From positions 124,001 to 188,000 of the forward strand of contig WNNJ02002664.1 of NCBI GenBank assembly GCA_012934845.2: a stretch of 64,000 bases of DNA, read 5' to 3'. Below, one piece after another: positions 42,237 to 54,509 of this stretch. Below the pieces are notes generated by a model that did no database searches, had not been told where the DNA came from, and saw only the letters and a list, made by a program, of their open reading frames with translations. Each line of letters starts with the position of its first letter. Within the stretch, counting starts at the first letter, position 1. A program made the position numbers and the translations under genes. The stretch is from Pomphorhynchus laevis. Its lineage: Eukaryota > Acanthocephala > Palaeacanthocephala > Echinorhynchida > Pomphorhynchidae.

Positions 42237-42445
42237 ATAGTTGATAATGATCCTATATTTATAAATTATTATTGGAGCTGGATCAAAGAAAAGAGGATTT
42301 TTTTATGTTTTGCTAACTTCTGTTCGCATCTTCATAAAATTACATCTGAAGATGCTAACAGAAGTTAGCGAAATATAAAAAAAATCATATTTTCTTTGAT
42401 TCAGCTCCAATAATAATTTATTAATAATGGATCATTATCAACTAT
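42237..42445. mobile_element. 209-bp palindromic MITE with TTAA target duplication
   Basis: The ends ATAGTTGATAATGATCC and GGATCATTATCAACTAT are a perfect 17-bp inverted repeat, flanked by TTAA on each side (42,233-42,236 and 42,446-42,449). The interior is also a near-perfect palindrome (GGAGCTGGATCAAAG...CTTTGATTCAGCTCC; GCTAACTTCTGTT with AACAGAAGTTAGC). TTAA is the target of piggyBac- and Kolobok-type transposases; which one is not known. A half copy is at 38,249-38,335. Confidence 0.85.
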
Positions 42446-42449
42446 TTAA

Positions 42450-43532
42450 AAGTAAATATTTCCCTTCAGAATAATTTATTAGAATAAATAGTAATGTTTA
42501 AATTAGAATATTTGTATTTTATTGTGAGATAAAAATTAAGTTTATTGTAAATGCATATTACACAATTTTTCTGATCTTGAAAGAAATCATTTTGCCTTTA
42601 AGTTTAAAAGTTTGTGATAATTCAGTGTCTTCTTGCTTTGTGCCGATTTTAAGACAGTAAATTTATCTCTTAAAATGAGGATCGCTTTGAAATTGGTCAA
42701 ATTGTTAAGAGCATGAACAAAGAATTTTACGGTCGACGTTTTTCACATATTATCAAATATAAGAAATAATCATCATGATCGCAAATAATAAAACTCATAC
42801 ATTCATTATAGGTTCAAATCGTAACAAAATTATAAATTTTGTTAAATTTTAATAAAATTATAAATTTTGTAAATGTAGCATTTTATAAAATCTAATTATA
42901 ATTTCAAACACTAACGTTTTATATCAGCAAGATTGTGACATATCAGGAATGCCATCTTTCGCTATACTATTTTGTTTAGCAAATGGTGAAATAATTAATT
43001 TAAATTATTCAATGTATTAATTAATCAATCTTAGGTTAGGAAACGACTAGAACGTTTGTCTATAAAAATATACATTACGTTTTTAAAAGACGCTTTATTG
43101 ACTCAATTGAACTTAACGTCTTATGTTGGATTTTTAGATAATTTTTAGCTTTTGAGTGTTTTATTTTTATTTATTTATTGTTTATGTTCAACATTTGTTT
43201 TCAACGTGTAGTTATTAACGCAACAATTATTTTAATAAAGTATTTATGTACATTTAATTATTTGCTTTAGTTACTAAAGCAAATTTTCGTTTTGTCAGAA
43301 TGGAATCCACGATTTTCGAAGTTTTAAAATTCTGTTAAAACCATCTTTTTACAGTTTCACTATTTAGTAAAAATAGTTTTCAACACGAATTTGATAAGTT
43401 TAACAATTTATATTATAAACAGTCTACATTTAAAGTGTTAATCGTACTATACTTTGATTTCAATACACAATGTCGGTTTAAATGACTTTGTATTGGTAAC
43501 AAAATATACTTTACGTTTGTAGAATAGCGATT
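42450..43532. other. AT-rich intron DNA, nothing recognised
   Basis: Intron between PPEF exons a and b. No repeat seen elsewhere in the window and no exon-like frame. Confidence 0.4.
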
Positions 43533-44040
43533 TTTGAGTTATCAATAAAGATAATGCATTCCAGTATGTAGTTCGTATTAACTTCTAATATTTACTTCTA
43601 GTATTTGCAATTTAATTTTTCAGATTAAATATTTATTTTAATTTTAACATTCTATATATTCCATATAAAATAAAAAAAATTATCTTCTTTTGATGTACTT
43701 TATTGTATTCATAATAAAATACTAATTCAATAAAATTGACTTATTATGATTATAAAATAATAATTTTTTAGTTTTTATTAATTATAATAAGCAAAAATAA
43801 TTAATTATTAAGTTATAATCATTTCACATATGCTCTTTTGGCTACATATCTTGTCCACAAAAAAAACAAAATACATTGTCGGCAATGCTAACGATAAACC
43901 TGACATATTGCAACTTTTACACATTTATTGCCAATGTACAGTACTGAATTTGATTTTTTCTCTTCTTATTTATTGGTGGACCTGTCAGTGGCTCCGTTCA
44001 CATTTCTACAGAAAATAAATTCTATTCCATCATATATATC
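43533..44040 (+). repeat. Satellite-flanking block (B1 then B2), copy 1
   Basis: B1 (43,533-43,820) recurs at 52,173-52,470 and B2 (43,820-44,040) at 50,790-51,005 and 52,471-52,640. B2 contains TACATATCTTGTCCA, TTGCCAATGTACAGTACTGA and GGACCTGTCAGTGGCTCCGT. Copies are about 90 percent alike by eye. A 62-codon frame in B2 is not conserved in the other copies. Confidence 0.85.
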
Positions 44041-46330
44041 GAATTATAATTCATAATAAAATACTAATTTAATTGACTAGTTATGCTTATGAAATTATAT
44101 AACTTTTTGTTTATACTTATTATAAGCAAAAAAAAATTAATTATTAAGTTATAATTATAATTAAATTATATTAGTGAATTATAATTCATAATAAAATACT
44201 AATTTAATTGACTAATTATGCTTATAAAATTATATAATTTTTTGTTTATACTTATTATAAGCAAAAAAAATTAATTATTAAGTTATAATTATAATTAAAT
44301 TATATTAGTGAATTATAATTCATAATAAAATACTAATTTAATTGACTAATTATGCTTATAAAATTATATATTTTTTTGTTTCTACTTATTATAAGCAAAA
44401 AATAATAATTATTAAGTTATAATTATAATTAAATTATATTAGTGAATTATAATTCATAATAAAATACTAATTTAATTGACTAGTTATGCTTATGAAATTA
44501 TATAATTTTTTGTTTATACTTATTATAAGCAAAAAAAATTAATTATTAAGTTATAATTATAATTAAATTATATTAGTGAATTATAATTCATAATAAAATA
44601 CTAATTTAATTGACTAATTATGCTTATAAAATTATATAATTTTTTGTTTATACTTATTATAAGCAAAAAAAATTAATTATTAAGTTATAATTATAATTAA
44701 ATTATATTAGTGAATTATAATTCATAATAAAATACTAATTTAATTGACTAATTATGCTTATAAAATTATATATTTTTTTGTTTCTACTTATTATAAGCAA
44801 AAAATAATAATTATTAAGTTATAATTATAATTAAATTATATTAGTGAATTATAATTCATAATAAAATACTAATTTAATTGACTAGTTATGCTTATGAAAT
44901 TATATAATTTTTTGTTTATACTTATTATAAGCAAAAAAATTAATTATTAAGTTATAATTATAATTAAATTATATTAGTGAATTATAATTCATAATAAAAT
45001 ACTAATTTAATTGACTAATTATGCTTATGAAATTATATAATATTTTGTTTCTACTTATTATAAGCAAAAAATAATAATTATTAAGTTATAATTATAATTA
45101 AATTATATTAGTGAATTATAATTCATAATAAAATACTAATTTAATTGACTAATTATGCTTATAAAATTATATATTTTTTTGTTTCTACTTATTATAAGCA
45201 AAAAATAATAATTATTAAGTTATAATTATAATTAAATTATATTAGTGAATTATAATTCATAATAAAATACTAATTTAATTGACTAGTTATGCTTATGAAA
45301 TTATATAATGTTTTGTTTATACTTATTATAAGCAAAAAAATAATAATTATTAAGTAATAATTATAATTAAATTATATTAGTGAATTATAATTCATAATAA
45401 AATACTAATTTAATTGACTAATTATGCTTATGAAATTATATAATATTTTGTTTATACTTATTATAAGCAAAAAATAATAATTATTAAGTTATAATTATAA
45501 TTAAATTATATTAGTGAATTATAATTCATAATAAAATACTAATTTAATTGACTAATTATGCTTATGAAATTATATAATATTTTGTTTCTACTTATTATAA
45601 GCAAAAAATAATAATTATTAAGTTATAATTATAATTAAATTATATTAGTGAATTATAATTCATAATAAAATACTAATTTAATTGACTAGTTATGCTTATG
45701 AAATTATATAATTTTTTGTTTATACTTATTATAAGCAAAAAAATTAATTATTAAGTTATAATTATAATTAAATTATATTAGTGAATTATAATTCATAATA
45801 AAATACTAATTTAATTGACTAATTATGCTTATGAAATTATATAATTTTTTGTTTATACTTATTATAAGCAAAAAAATAATAATTATTAAGTTATAATTAT
45901 AATTAAATTATATTAGTGAATTATAATTCATAATAAAATACTAATTTAATTGACTAGTTATGCTTATGAAATTATATAATTTTTTGTTTATACTTATTAT
46001 AAGCAAAAAATAATAATTATTAAGTTATAATTATAATTAAATTATATTAGTGAATTATAATTCATAATAAAATACTAATTTAATTGACTAGTTATGCTTA
46101 TGAAATTATATATTTTTTTGTTTCTACTTATTATAAGCAAAAAATAATTAATTATTAAGTTATAATTACAATTTATATATTACAATTTATAGTACAATAC
46201 TAATTTAATTGACTTATTAGATTTATGTAAATTTATAATTGTTTGTTTATACTAATTATTATAAGCAAACAAATTAATTATTAAGTTGTAATTACAAGTA
46301 AATTATTGTATTATAATTCATTATAAAATA
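44041..46330 (+). repeat. 134-bp satellite array 1, about 16 units
   Basis: The unit GAATTATAATTCATAATAAA... repeats every 134-135 bp (starts at 44,041, 44,176, 44,310, 44,444 and so on) to about 46,145, then two or so worn units to 46,330. Diagnostic variants (GACTAGTTATGCTTATG, GACTAATTATGCTTATA, and TATTTTTTTGTTTCTAC) alternate in a repeating three-unit order over the first six to nine units, a higher-order period near 402 bp. It fills the intron between PPEF exons a and b. Confidence 0.95.
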
Positions 46331-46498
46331 CCAATTTAATAAAATTTGTGTTTATTAAACTATAATTTTTCTGTTAACTTTCTTTTGAGCAAAAAATAAT
46401 TAAAATATAAAATCTTATAATTATTAATAAATTATTAATAATGAACTATTATGTAGTTCATTATAGTATTATGTTAATGTTTGTTGAAATGCTTTAAG

Positions 46499-46666
46499 AT
46501 TCCTCACCCCCGTACTATATATGAAATAATAATCCATGGTACATTAATCAGTGAACGATTGGATAATGTGCGTCATTTGACTCTGAGCAAGGAGAATAAC
46601 GAGAAATGTATAATTGTTGGAGATCTGCACGGCCAACTTGATGATCTGCTTAGCATTCTGGACACG
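46499..46666 (+). CDS. PPEF: PPEF exon b: GDLHG motif
   Basis: Reads IPHPRTIYEIIIHGTLISER, then CIIVGDLHGQLDDLLSILDT. GDLHG supplies an Asp and a His to the two-metal site. The acceptor CTTTAAG is weak but gives phase 0 at both ends, agreeing with exon a and exon c. An in-frame TAA at 46,475 shows that the exon cannot extend further upstream. Confidence 0.85.
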
Positions 46667-47263
46667 GTTAATGTTCTTTTGTATTTTGAGTGTTTCAAAA
46701 TTTTAATTCCTTTTTTATAAAATATACAATTCAGATAAAATATTGTAGAATATTAGTTTGGAATATTATTCGTCTTTATCGTTTTGAATTGTTACTTTGG
46801 AGCTGAATCTATTAAAAACATTAAAAATTGTTTGATACAATATCAAAACAATTATTGTTATTTTATAATGCTTTTTAAATGTCAGATTATTACTAATTTA
46901 CATTTTCCTAACCTAAACTTCAAAAATAATAATTGTAAAAACGTTATTAATATGAAATTTGCTTTATAATTGAAATATAATTTAAAATATGAAATAATAT
47001 GAAAAATATTTTATAATATAAAATTTGATTGAAATAATTTGGCTCAGATTATTTAATGGTCTTCTTAAAGATGGTCTTGAAACATTTCATATAAGAATCG
47101 ATCTGTATTTTTAAAAACAAAGCTAATATTTTGACTGTCTTTATTTTAATATTGCACTATACTGATTTTTCTTAAACAATTTACTTGAAAGTTTCTGGTA
47201 GCAGAATGTATTCCTGAAATATTCTAACCACGCACAAACTTGAATTAGATTTCGATATTTTAG

Positions 47264-47430
47264 TTTGGATTACCTGGGATTCAAACAATCTATGTGTTTA
47301 ATGGTGACATGATTGATCGAGGTACACATTCGATTGAAGTAATTACGCTAGTCACCTTGCTCTTTATATTGCACCCGACTTCTGTTTGTTTAAATCGTGG
47401 AAATCACGAAGACTTTCTCATGTTTATGAG
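47264..47430 (+). CDS. PPEF: PPEF exon c: GDMIDRG and GNHED motifs
   Basis: Reads FGLPGIQTIYVFNGDMIDRG then SVCLNRGNHEDFLMFMR. These are the second and third metal and catalytic blocks. The acceptor is ATATTTTAG and the donor GTATGA at 47,431; length 167 leaves a split codon (phase 2). YVFNGD and LNRGNHED are near-identical to vertebrate PPEF. Confidence 0.93.
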
Positions 47431-47501
47431 GTATGATAATTTTTAAAAATATGCATTTTGAATGTGAGCTTCAAAATCGTTTAAAATTATTCGCATTTTG
47501 G

Positions 47502-48186
47502 TGATTTATTAGGAGTAAATTAGAAACAATTTTGAGATAGAATCTAAAGCAAGTGGCAGCAGGAAAACTGCAAAAGAACAGAATGTGTAATTTGGTTTAT
47601 TTTACATCTATTTGATATCGTGTTCATTAGATACGCATTAGTTTTTATCAATTGAATTAGTTTACTATCGTTACATTAATAGAATAATTGAGATACAATA
47701 ATATTCTAGAAATATATAAAAGTTGAAATACAACACTTTTCTGACTCAATATTATGCATTCGAAATTATTAATGTATTTGTGTTTATTAAAGTAAATAAA
47801 TGTTCAAATTAATGTGTACATACAAGATGGCGAGAAACACTAATTAATCTTAGATGATATTTAAGCATTCAATATGCATATATTTTCCTTTATATTCTTT
47901 GATATTTGAATATTATTTGTGTAAATTATAATTTGAATATGATTTGTGATATTTATAATTTGAATAAGATTTGTGTTTTTAGCTGTCCCATCATCAAGCA
48001 TTTATCGATGAGATCTACCATTGGTAAAATCAATGCTCTTAATCGACCATCTATTTTAATAAAATGACATGTTAAGGAGTAAGATTTGTGCAGCTATATA
48101 CAAATCTTACTTATTAATTAATATTCAAATATATATTTTTTCAGTATATTTCAATATTTTTCAGTGTTTCTCAAATCCAAATTTTC
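47502..48186 (+). repeat. ~680-bp duplicated segment, copy 2 (intron)
   Basis: Near-identical to the copy at 41,450-42,131, with only a few differences noticed by eye, so the duplication is recent. It sits between the GNHED exon and the HGG exon, exactly in the gap where the missing small exon should lie. Confidence 0.9.
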
Positions 48187-48815
48187 CCTTTTTGCATTTG
48201 TTAAGATGGCACAATCTAAAAAGAAATATACATTATTTGACGTTTCTATTTGGAGGAATAAATTATATAAATTATAATACGATTAGATTTTAATTACGAT
48301 TAGATCATGGGATCCTATAATTCCCTTTCTTAAAGACAGTAATAAACCTTTTAAGATTTAATTCATAAAGACATAAAGTATAATTTATAAATATAGCTTT
48401 AAATCTTCATGTATATGATAATTTAGCATAAAATACTTAGCTTTCATATTTCCTATTAAATAAATTTTAAATGAATCAATTTATAATTTATTTAAATTGA
48501 GGAATAAATTATTCTTAATAAATTATTTTTTATTTAGTTATATTTCTATTTTTTATATAATAGTTAAATCATTTCTACTTTTATATTGGCTCTTTTAATG
48601 TAGAACTTGAATATTCTCTAAAGGTGTTTTCTGCATTTATCAATTATTTTAATCGTAATTTAAAATTTTAAAGCCTTGCGCCTAATTGCATCTAGCTTAG
48701 TGTTTATATTTTAAACAAATAATTTCTATTGAGATACGGTTTTCGTGACGAATGTATTAGAAAGTATAAGGTATTTAGTTTTTTCCTTTATCATTTGTAT
48801 CAGAAACGTTCTTAG

Positions 48816-48971
48816 AATAAAGGACAAGTTATTATTATGGCTGTGCACAATTTATGTGCATCTCTTTCTCTTGTGACAGTTATTGACGGGTCGGAACGAG
48901 TTGCTATTATGCATGGAGGCATATCTAATGGAATGATGTTAAATTCTATCCAAAAGATCGATCGTAGAAAA
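48816..48971 (+). CDS. PPEF: PPEF exon d: HGG motif
   Basis: Reads NKGQVIIMAVHNLCASLSLV, TVIDGSERVAIMHGGISNGM, then LNSIQKIDRRK. It aligns with FYAWLPIGTIVDNEILVIHG of human PPEF, with the usual WLP replaced by SLS. MHGG carries a metal-binding His. Acceptor ACGTTCTTAG, donor GTGCGT at 48,972; phase 0 at both ends. Confidence 0.85.
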
Positions 48972-49987
48972 GTGCGTACTTATTTATTGCATGTATTTTT
49001 GTCAATGATTGTCAAATGATTTACCTGATTAAGATTGTAGAATTAATTATATAAAATGTCCAAATATGCTTTGCCTGTTCACATTTTTAATTTATGTATG
49101 CTAACCATGCTATATCAACTAGCTTCTTGTTACCATTTTTGTCGTGACAATTAGTGCAACGTCTTATATTGAATCGAAAGTTTCGATCATGATTTATTAA
49201 TTTGATTTATTTTAGAAACGAAAAACAAAAGGCAGAAATCATTTATTGTTATATTTCAATAGCATCGGTTATATAGAACATCTTTCGATTTTATTGTTTT
49301 TCTAATGTCATTGATACATAAAATTGAGTCAAAATGTTTTAATAAGAATTTTAATTTTAATTATTTAAAAATGCATTGTTAGTTAAAACGTGTGAATTGA
49401 TATCTCAGTTATATGATGTCCTTGTTTCCGTTTAATTGATAAGCTATCATGCATTTTAATGCTAATGGATATTAATATTTAATAATATTATTTAATAGAA
49501 AAATGCCTAGGTTTGAAATAAATCTATTTATTTTATAAAAATATTATATTCTGATTTTAAAAATTTGTTTTAGATTTCTATAACTAACTTCTACTTGAGA
49601 ATTAATAGCTTTTACTTTGTGATTTTTCATAAAATAAGTTCATACTTGACATATAAGCGCTATAGGTGAAATTCAATTAACCTGTACTATTAATATAAAT
49701 TATATGTACTACTTAAAAATTATAAAGTTGAACTTTTTGCGTGATGTTGGCTTGGTTATTTAATAATAAATTATCAAATATGTATCAACTATTTTTTAAT
49801 TAAAAACCTTAAGCATTTAAAATTGTCGTTTTTCTCCTTCTAAGAAATAAAAGTACTGTTTCAAAAAATTTACCGTTTCATAATTTGCAAATTTATATAC
49901 AAATTTATCATTAAAAGTTAATTTAACGATTGTTTTCCTTATATTAAATATATTTTTTCCGTCTTCTAATAATTTAAAATATTTTAG

Positions 49988-50041
49988 TTTACAACAATGC
50001 TATATCCTCCGATTGATCAGAAAGTCAAAGGAATTGAAATT
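49988..50041 (+). CDS. PPEF: PPEF exon e: linker after the HGG motif
   Basis: 18 codons, FTTMLYPPIDQKVKGIEI, between ATATTTTAG and GTAAGC. It aligns with KSVLIPP of PPEF. In vertebrates this insert is longer and variable, so a short form is not surprising. Phase 0 at both ends. Confidence 0.75.
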
Positions 50042-50425
50042 GTAAGCGCTTTTTGTTTATTTGTGTTAAAATTTAAATATATTTAGATATAAAATAATAT
50101 ATTAATAAATAAATGGTTAATATATAACCATTTGAAGATTGATTTAAATTATAGATTGATTTGGCTTTCAATGATTTCAATTATTTGTGTTGACTCTTCT
50201 GTCTTCAACTTTGATTATTTACATCATCTTACAATATTTTTGGTTTTACTTGTTTTTATACTTAGCGATCTATAAAATCGTGATTTAAAAGTAAATCTTT
50301 AACTTTTAATTTTTCAAACTTTGTTCAAAAAGTCATAAGCTGGTAATAAAATCCATTATTGTTGCATTTAAGCAAACTTGGTTGTTTTTCATGCATCTTA
50401 TTTGAATAAAAGTGTACTGTTCAAG

Positions 50426-50611
50426 GTAACTGATTTAACTTGGAGTGATCCAAGTGCAATTGATTGCATGAAACCTAATAATGCAAGAAGAGCAGGGAAG
50501 GAATTCGGTCCTAGTTTTACAGACATATTCGTTAGACGCAATAAAATTGACAGGATAATTAGATCTCATGAAGTTGTTGATGACGGTTACAAATATATGC
50601 ACTCAAACCAG
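50426..50611 (+). CDS. PPEF: PPEF exon f: WSDP, FGP and RSHE motifs
   Basis: Reads VTDLTWSDPSAIDCMKPNNA, RRAGKEFGPSFTDIF, KIDRIIRSHEVVDDGYKYMH. WSDP, N-x-x-R-x-x-G-x-x-FGP and IIRSHE are canonical catalytic-domain blocks; RSHE holds the last metal-binding His. The G after the conserved R is an R here. Acceptor TGTTCAAG, donor GTATTT at 50,612; 62 codons, phase 0 at both ends. Confidence 0.9.
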
Positions 50612-50789
50612 GTATTTTTACTTTCAATCCTATTGTGCTGATTATACAATGCTAATTAAAAACATTTTCATTTCGTTAAAGTGCATGTTTGCAGAATTTA
50701 CTTTCGACATTTAAGAGAAAAATTATTAAAAATATTTTATATAAGAATATTTTATAGATTAGTATAAATCTGATATAAATCTTTCATTT

Positions 50790-51005
50790 CATATATGCCC
50801 CTTGACCACGTATCTTGTCCATTCAAACCAAGATTTATTGTCAGCATTGCTAACGATTAACCTGACATATTGTTTACTTTACACATTTATTGCCAATGTA
50901 CAGTACTGAATTTGATTTTTTCTCTTTTTATTTATTGGTGGACCTGTCAGTGGCTCCGTCCACATTTTCCACAGAAAATAAATTCTATTCCATCATATAT
51001 ATCGA
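50790..51005 (+). repeat. Satellite-flanking block B2, copy 2
   Basis: Same block as 43,820-44,040, directly upstream of array 2, ending TTCCATCATATATATCGAAT. Confidence 0.85.
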
Positions 51006-52172
51006 ATTATAATTCATAATAAAATACTAATTTAATTGACTAGTTATGCTTATGAAATTTTATAATTTTTTGTTTATACTTATTATAAGCAAAAAAAATT
51101 AATTATTAAGTTATAATTATAATTAAATTATATTAGTGAATTATAATTCATAATAAAATACTAATTTAATTGACTAATTATGCTTATAAAATTATATATT
51201 TTTTTGTTTCTACTTATTATAAGCAAAAAATAATAATTAGTAAGTTATAATTATAATTAAATTATATTAGTGAATTATAATTCATAATAAAATACTAATT
51301 TAATTGACTAGTTATGCTTATGAAATTATATAATTTTTTGTTTATACTTATTATAAGCAAAAAAATTAATTATTAATTTATAATTATAATTAAATTATAT
51401 TAGTGAATTATAATTTATAATAAAATACTAATTTAATTGACTAATTATGCCTATGAAATTATATAATATTTTGTTTATACTTATTATAAGCAAAAAAATT
51501 AATTATTAAGTTATAATTATAATTAAATTATATTAGTGAATTATAATTCATAATAAAATACTAATTTAATTGACTAGTTATGCTTATGAAATTATATAAT
51601 GTTTTGTTTATACTTATTATAAGCAAAAAAAATTAATTATTAAGTTATAATTACAACTAAATTATATAGGTTTGAATTATAATGCATAATAAAATACTAA
51701 TTTAATTGACTAATTATGCTTATGAAATTATATAATTTTTTGTTTATACTTATTATAAGCAAAAAAATTAATTATTAAGTTATAATTATAATTAAATTAT
51801 ATTAGTGAATTATAATTCATAATAAAATACTAATTTTATTGACTAGTTATGCTTATGAAATTATATAATATTTTGTTTATACTTATTATAAGCAAAAAAT
51901 AATAATTATTAAGTTATAACTACAACTAAATTATATAGGTTTGAATTATAATGCATAATAAATTACTAATTTAATTGACTAGTTATGCTTATGAAATTAT
52001 ATAATTTTTTGTTTATACTTATTATAAGCAAAAAATAATAATTATTAAGTTATAATTATAATTAAATTATATTAGTGAATTATAATGCATAATAAAATAC
52101 TAATTTAATTGACTAGTTATGCTTATGAAATTATATAATTTTTTGTTTATACTTATTATAAGCAAAAAAAAA
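51006..52172 (+). repeat. 134-bp satellite array 2, about 8.7 units
   Basis: Same 134-bp unit as array 1. Two units here carry the variant ACAACTAAATTATATAGGTT, not seen in array 1. The array is in the intron between PPEF exons f and g and breaks off in AGCAAAAAAAAA, joining directly to B1. Confidence 0.93.
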
Positions 52173-52660
52173 TTTGAGTTGTCAATAAAGATAATGTATT
52201 CCAGTATGTAGTTCGTGTTAACTTATAATATTTACTTCTAGTATTTGCAATTTAATTTAATTTTTCAGATTAAATATTTTATTTTTAATTTTAACATTTT
52301 ATTTATGTCATATAAAATTTTAAAAAAATAAATTATCTTCTTTTGATTGTATTCATAATAAAATACTAATTCAATAAAATTGACTTGTTATGATTATAAA
52401 ATAATAATTTTTTAGTTTTTATTAATTATAATAAGCAAAAATAATTAATTATTAAGTTATAATCATTTCACATATGCTCTTTTGGCTACATATCTTGTCC
52501 ATAAAAAACAAAATACATTGTCGGCAATTCTAACGATAAACCTGACATATTGCATCTTTTACACATTTATTGCCAATGTACAGTACTGAATTTGATTTTT
52601 CCTCTTTTTATTTATTGGTGGACCTGTCAGTGGCTCCGTCCACATTTTCCAGCGATAAAT
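52173..52660 (+). repeat. Satellite-flanking block B1 then B2, copy 3
   Basis: TTGAGTTGTCAATAAAGATA to GGCTCCGTCCACATTTTCC repeats 43,533-44,000. Here it follows the array instead of preceding it, which fits a larger tandem unit of B1-B2-array. Confidence 0.85.
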
Positions 52661-54009
52661 TCTGTTAAATTCTATATAAAATTTATATTATTATATTATA
52701 TATAATATTATATTTTTATATTATCTTTATATTGTTATATAAACTATATAATGTCATAATCACTAGATTTTCGATCTATGTGTATGTCAACTATTAAAAT
52801 AAATGGATCCTCAATGCATTTTATTATTTACTGGTTGTTTCCGGTGCTTGGATATACAACCTTCTTATGTTAATTACTTCAAAACATTTAAAGTTATCCC
52901 AAATTGTTTCTATGCCAAATATATCTATTAAATCATTGGTTTCCCCAATGATTAAAAAGTTATTGACATATTAATTTTCCACAGTTAATAGGCCAAATTG
53001 GCTAATTGATCAAATGCTAATTCGTTATTTAATAATCTATTTGTTGTAGATATCAATAAACCATATGATGTCACAACGGTAGGGATTGCATAGATGCCGT
53101 CGTGAATGTTTGTAAAATTCATTTAAAGTTTGCTGCATAATGGCCCCTAGTACTTTAAGACAATCCAATATCATTTGTTTGACATTTGCTGTCAAACAAT
53201 CGTACCACTAATCGTTGCACCAAAATATTATCGATCAATTGACTTGAAATTATTTCAAACTTATTTCACCAACGTTTATTTTACATCAACATCAATGACT
53301 TAGTCCTTAGTCGACTAATTGATCATCAATTACTTCTCTCTATTAGTAGAAATATGTTATTTGCAACTTAAATTTTTTTCGGTAGTGCATTAGTTTATTT
53401 TTGAAGTATTTTAGTACAAGGTATATTTTCAATTTAATAGCTAAGATCAAATTAAAATAAAAAATATGTTAAGTTGATATAACTGTGCAGTCATTGTTAC
53501 AATTGAAATTTTGATTACTATTGAAATTCTGCACGCTACTTTAATTATATCTATAAGTAAACAGCAGTAGATACATTTGAGTATTGGCCTCATCAGCTAC
53601 TGATCCAATACATAGGTGTCACGTTTATAAATGACGTTTATAAATGACCAATAAATTTATTTTATTAAATAATGTATTTAATAAATTTTTACCTAAATGA
53701 CGAATACACAAGAAATCTAGTTCATTAAGGCTAAATTAATCTGCAGTTAATTTAGTTGGGTTTATAACCAACGAATTCAACGAAACTTAAAGAAATTATC
53801 TAATTATCTTTAAATCTTTGAAATATGCGAAATTGCTTAATATCTCATGCAGTTTTATTTTAAAAATAAAAGTTTTACAAATATCCCAAGCACTTTTAAT
53901 TTATAAAGCTACTTATACAAAATATAAAATACTCATACGTTATTTTTTATTTTACTGATAAACTAAAAATGAGAATAGTATACATCCGGTGTACTATTGA
54001 CAGGCGGTT
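52661..54009. other. Intron DNA, nothing firmly recognised
   Basis: AT-rich. Around 53.57-53.62 kb the minus strand reads AGCTGATGAGGCCAATACTC, which resembles a hammerhead start but lacks the GAAA part. No exon-like frame. Confidence 0.35.
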
Positions 54010-54135
54010 ACAGATGTCAGGTTAAAATCTGACAAGTTGTGAGTCAAAGTGTATGAAATTGAGTCATTATTAAAGGATAGCGTGGCTGGTAATAAATGTG
54101 AAATCACGTAATTTGACGTAGCGAATAGCTAAAGT
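54010..54135 (+). repeat. SINE-like repeat, diverged copy
   Basis: ATGTCAGGTTAAAATCTG, GTGAGTCAAAGTGTATG, GGCTGGT and ACGTA-CG blocks follow the order seen at 8,625-8,730. Confidence 0.5.
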
Positions 54136-54509
54136 AGTAGAAAATATCCACATACTATCACCATTAGCGTCAATTCATGAGTGCAATGTGAGTATTTTGA
54201 TTCCCGTGTAATATAAGAAAGTATGTCGTTAGCGCCATCTCGGGAAGACGATATCTGAAATTCATAACAAAGTTGTGGTTAATAAAACCACACAAGAATC
54301 GATGTGATAATCAATCAGATAAAAATTGATCTGAGTTTCATGAAAATATAAAAATATTTCATAAAAATATTTCATAAAAATATCTCAATAAATAAAAAAT
54401 GACAACAGAATTCAGTGAAATATAGAAATTAAAATTTGGGAATTTTAATAAAGAAATGTATACAGAACTTACTAAATTAAAGCTAGTATTAACAACTAAT
54501 AATAACAAC

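Noticed and set aside
43830-44018. 62-codon frame in block B2
   Set aside because: The other two B2 copies do not keep the frame.
44041-46330. CRISPR-like array
   Set aside because: Units are contiguous 134-bp satellite without spacers, in a eukaryotic intron.
53560-53620. Hammerhead at AGCTGATGAGGCC (minus)
   Set aside because: No GAAA and no stem II partner; the first half alone is not evidence.
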